A program made the translations under genes and the position numbers. Positions 62,444-64,000 of a stretch of DNA of 64,000 bases are shown here, one piece after another. The stretch lies in the NCBI RefSeq assembly GCF_014337925.2, contig NZ_CP143423.1, forward strand, positions 3,936,501 to 4,000,500, in the 5' to 3' direction. The stretch's first letter is position 1; each line of letters opens with the position of its first letter. Origin of the DNA: Roseobacter fucihabitans. GTDB taxonomy: Bacteria > Pseudomonadota > Alphaproteobacteria > Rhodobacterales > Rhodobacteraceae. The notes below the pieces were generated by a model that searched no databases, was not told the origin of the DNA, and was given only the letters and a program-made list of their open reading frames with translations.

Positions 62444-62991
62444 TACTTCTTCTCCTGTTCGGGATTTGCGGTTTCGGCGCGGATTTCTTCCAGATCAATG
62501 GCGTCAGGGTCGCGCAGATCTTCGCCCAGAACGATCTTCTTGTAATTCACTTGCAGCACGCGGAACGTCATCAGTGAAAAGGCGATCGGCAAAACGATAT
62601 AGACCCAGCTGAGGTGGAAGCCCATGGTTTGGGAGGACTGGAACCGGTTCATTTTATTAAAGATAAAGTCGATCGACAGATAGACGAAATAGACGTTGAA
62701 AAAGACCCAGAACAGATCGGCAAAGGCCTCGATATATTTGATGTAACCGTTCGGCAGGAACTTGAATTGGAACGTTACCCGGTTATGCGCACCCTTTTTG
62801 GCGGCGTAGCTGGCGCCAAAGAACACGAACCAGACGAACATGTAGATCGACAGTTCCTCGACCCATGAAAACGAAAAATCGAACAACGTGCGAACGATCA
62901 CCTGCAAGAACAACAAGCACACGAATATCGCGAGCAATGTGCGGCAGATGTAGCTCTCGATGTTATCGATCACATACCAGAATTTTGTCAT
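62443..62991 (-). CDS. tauL: TRAP transporter small permease (DctQ type)
   Basis: 182 residues, four predicted helices, DctQ family: WVEELSIYMFVWFVFFGASYAAKKGAHNRV is the conserved middle. It links the binding protein to the large permease. ATG 62991 has GGGAGG five bases upstream; a longer frame reaches 63012. A charged tail of about 25 residues follows the last helix. Confidence 0.91.
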   Translation of the reverse strand: MTKFWYVIDNIESYICRTLLAIFVCLLFLQVIVRTLFDFSFSWVEELSIYMFVWFVFFGASYAAKKGAHNRVTFQFKFLPNGYIKYIEAFADLFWVFFNVYFVYLSIDFIFNKMNRFQSSQTMGFHLSWVYIVLPIAFSLMTFRVLQVNYKKIVLGEDLRDPDAIDLEEIRAETANPEQEKK

Positions 62992-63054
62992 GAGCCCCTC
63001 CCTTTCGATCAAGGGAAGCGCCGGTTGGCGCCTCCCGATATCTTGTGTTGCGAC

Positions 63055-64000
63055 TTATTGCGAGACCGGGTCACGTCCGATTTCAGCCAAAACAGCGTTC
63101 ATCTTTTCGATGCCGCCGATGCTGTCATAGAACTTCGGCCAAACCGCTTCGGTCGCCAGTTTGATGAACTCTTCTTCGTTGTTTTCCGGGTCAGAGATCT
63201 CCATGCCTTCATCCAGCAGGATCTGTTTGATTTCCGCTTCCTTGTCGCGCAGGAACTGTGCAGAGGCGGCGGTCGCAGCTTTCCCAGCGTCCAGAATGAT
63301 CTGTTGATCTTCGGCGGAGAGTTCTTGGAAAACCTGCTCGGAGATGATCAGCGGCTCAATCGAAAAGATATAACGGATGTTCGTGACGTACTTTTGTACC
63401 TCATAGAATTTCATCGCGTTGATCGTGGTATAGGGGTTGTCCTGACCGTCAACAACGCCGGTTTGCAGACCCGCAAAGGTCTCGGACCACGCCATCGGTG
63501 TCGGGCTGATGCCCCAGGCCTTATAGGTGTCGATCATGATTTCGTTCTTGGGAACGCGAATGACCAGACCCTGAAGGTCGGCGACCGATTTAACGGGCTT
63601 TTTGGAGTTCGTCAGAACCCGGAAACCTGTGTATGTCCAGGCGATGATGCGCACGCCAGCGTCGTTGATTGTGTTCTCGGTCAATTCCGCGCCAATCGGA
63701 CCCTGGGTCAGCTTTTCCGCATCTTCAAGGCTCAGGATGACGTAGGGCAGCGAGAAAACACCAACCGTGGGCGAAAACGGCGTGACGTTGTTGATCGCGA
63801 GGATGGACATGTCGAGCGTGCCGATGGCGGCTTCGTTGACAGTGTCCTGCTCGGAGCCAAGCTGGCCGTTCAGGAACAATGTTGCGGTGTGTTTGCCACC
63901 AGACAGCTCTTCAAGCGCAGAGACGAAGCCCAGGCCGGTCGCTTCTTGGCTGCTGCCGCCGCTATCGCCAACCGCAATTTTGAAGTTTTTTGCATCAGCC
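63055..64000 (-). CDS. tauK: TRAP transporter substrate-binding protein (DctP type), 5' end outside window
   Basis: Periplasmic TRAP binding protein; the frame is open to the window end, so the start codon and most of the signal peptide are missing. The mature part begins near ADAKNFKIAVGDSGGSS, which suggests a cleavage site almost at the window edge. DctP motifs present are IAWTYTGFRVLTNSKKPVKSVADLQGLVIRVP and GVVDGQDNPYTTINAMKFYEVQKY. It is 63 bases from tauL. Ligand inferred as taurine from the operon. Confidence 0.91.
   Translation of the reverse strand, partial: ADAKNFKIAVGDSGGSSQEATGLGFVSALEELSGGKHTATLFLNGQLGSEQDTVNEAAIGTLDMSILAINNVTPFSPTVGVFSLPYVILSLEDAEKLTQGPIGAELTENTINDAGVRIIAWTYTGFRVLTNSKKPVKSVADLQGLVIRVPKNEIMIDTYKAWGISPTPMAWSETFAGLQTGVVDGQDNPYTTINAMKFYEVQKYVTNIRYIFSIEPLIISEQVFQELSAEDQQIILDAGKAATAASAQFLRDKEAEIKQILLDEGMEISDPENNEEEFIKLATEAVWPKFYDSIGGIEKMNAVLAEIGRDPVSQ

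Noticed and set aside
1-64000. tRNA genes, CRISPR arrays, insertion sequences, prophage
   Set aside because: Looked for T-loop-like sequences, regularly spaced repeats, transposase motifs and terminal repeats; none was found by eye.

Overview
The window reads as one contig of an alphaproteobacterium of the Roseobacter group (Rhodobacteraceae). Evidence for this is the moderately high GC with an alphaproteobacterial codon style, a DUF2794 gene, an Irr-type iron box in front of a membrane-bound ferritin gene (mbfA), the gpmI-envC-ctpA gene order, and a complete taurine TRAP/TauXY/Xsc/TauZ cluster. Gene density is high and genes are often joined by ATGA, GTGA or TGATG overlaps. I saw no tRNA, rRNA, insertion sequence, prophage or CRISPR array. 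Species-level assignment is not possible by eye.

Layout. 1-9.5 kb is mostly housekeeping: the 3' part of a soluble lytic transglycosylase, a DMT transporter, mnmD with a divergent FAD oxidoreductase (a split MnmC arrangement), a VOC protein, an FMN reductase, an OmpA-like lipoprotein with a clear terminator, an Ada-like methyltransferase, nth, adenosine kinase and rppH. 9.5-18 kb is a catabolic-looking locus: an aldo/keto reductase-RidA fusion and a GntR/FCD regulator face a TIGR04076 protein, a second aldo/keto reductase and a five-gene Liv-type ABC importer ending in a strong terminator. 18-21 kb is a large secreted M10 (serralysin-like) metalloprotease with RTX repeats and three C-terminal repeats. 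21-23 kb holds an HpaI-type aldolase and asd.

23.2-25.1 kb is a small islet of poorly recognisable genes: a membrane protein and a coiled-coil protein that share a glycine-rich motif, plus a ribbon-helix-helix protein. This is the best candidate in the window for an undescribed system. 25.1-27.1 kb is a carbonic anhydrase-SbtA-SbtB bicarbonate operon. 27.2-33.2 kb carries an unknown gene, an M17 aminopeptidase with an NlpC/P60 peptidase, DUF2794, a TetR regulator with its palindrome, mbfA with an Irr box overlapping its -10, and an auxin-efflux-type carrier.

33.3-41.7 kb holds a five-gene overlapping run (fghA, DUF188, HAD, ornithine-cyclodeaminase family, alpha/beta hydrolase), then an MFS carrier, zapE, folC and accD. 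41.8-45.8 kb holds a CPBP protease and an unusual ABC protein with a degenerate ATPase and a cyclic-nucleotide domain. 46-55 kb holds ilvD, an unknown gene, ctpA, envC, gpmI and an Na+/H+ antiporter that also ends in a cyclic-nucleotide domain.

55.4-64 kb is the taurine cluster, read leftwards: TRAP transporter (TauK, partial at the window edge; TauL; TauM), UspA, TauX, TauY, Xsc, TauZ exporter and a cupin. Together these import taurine, oxidise it to sulfoacetaldehyde, cleave that to acetyl phosphate and sulfite, and export the sulfur product. The usual pta and tauR genes are not in the window.
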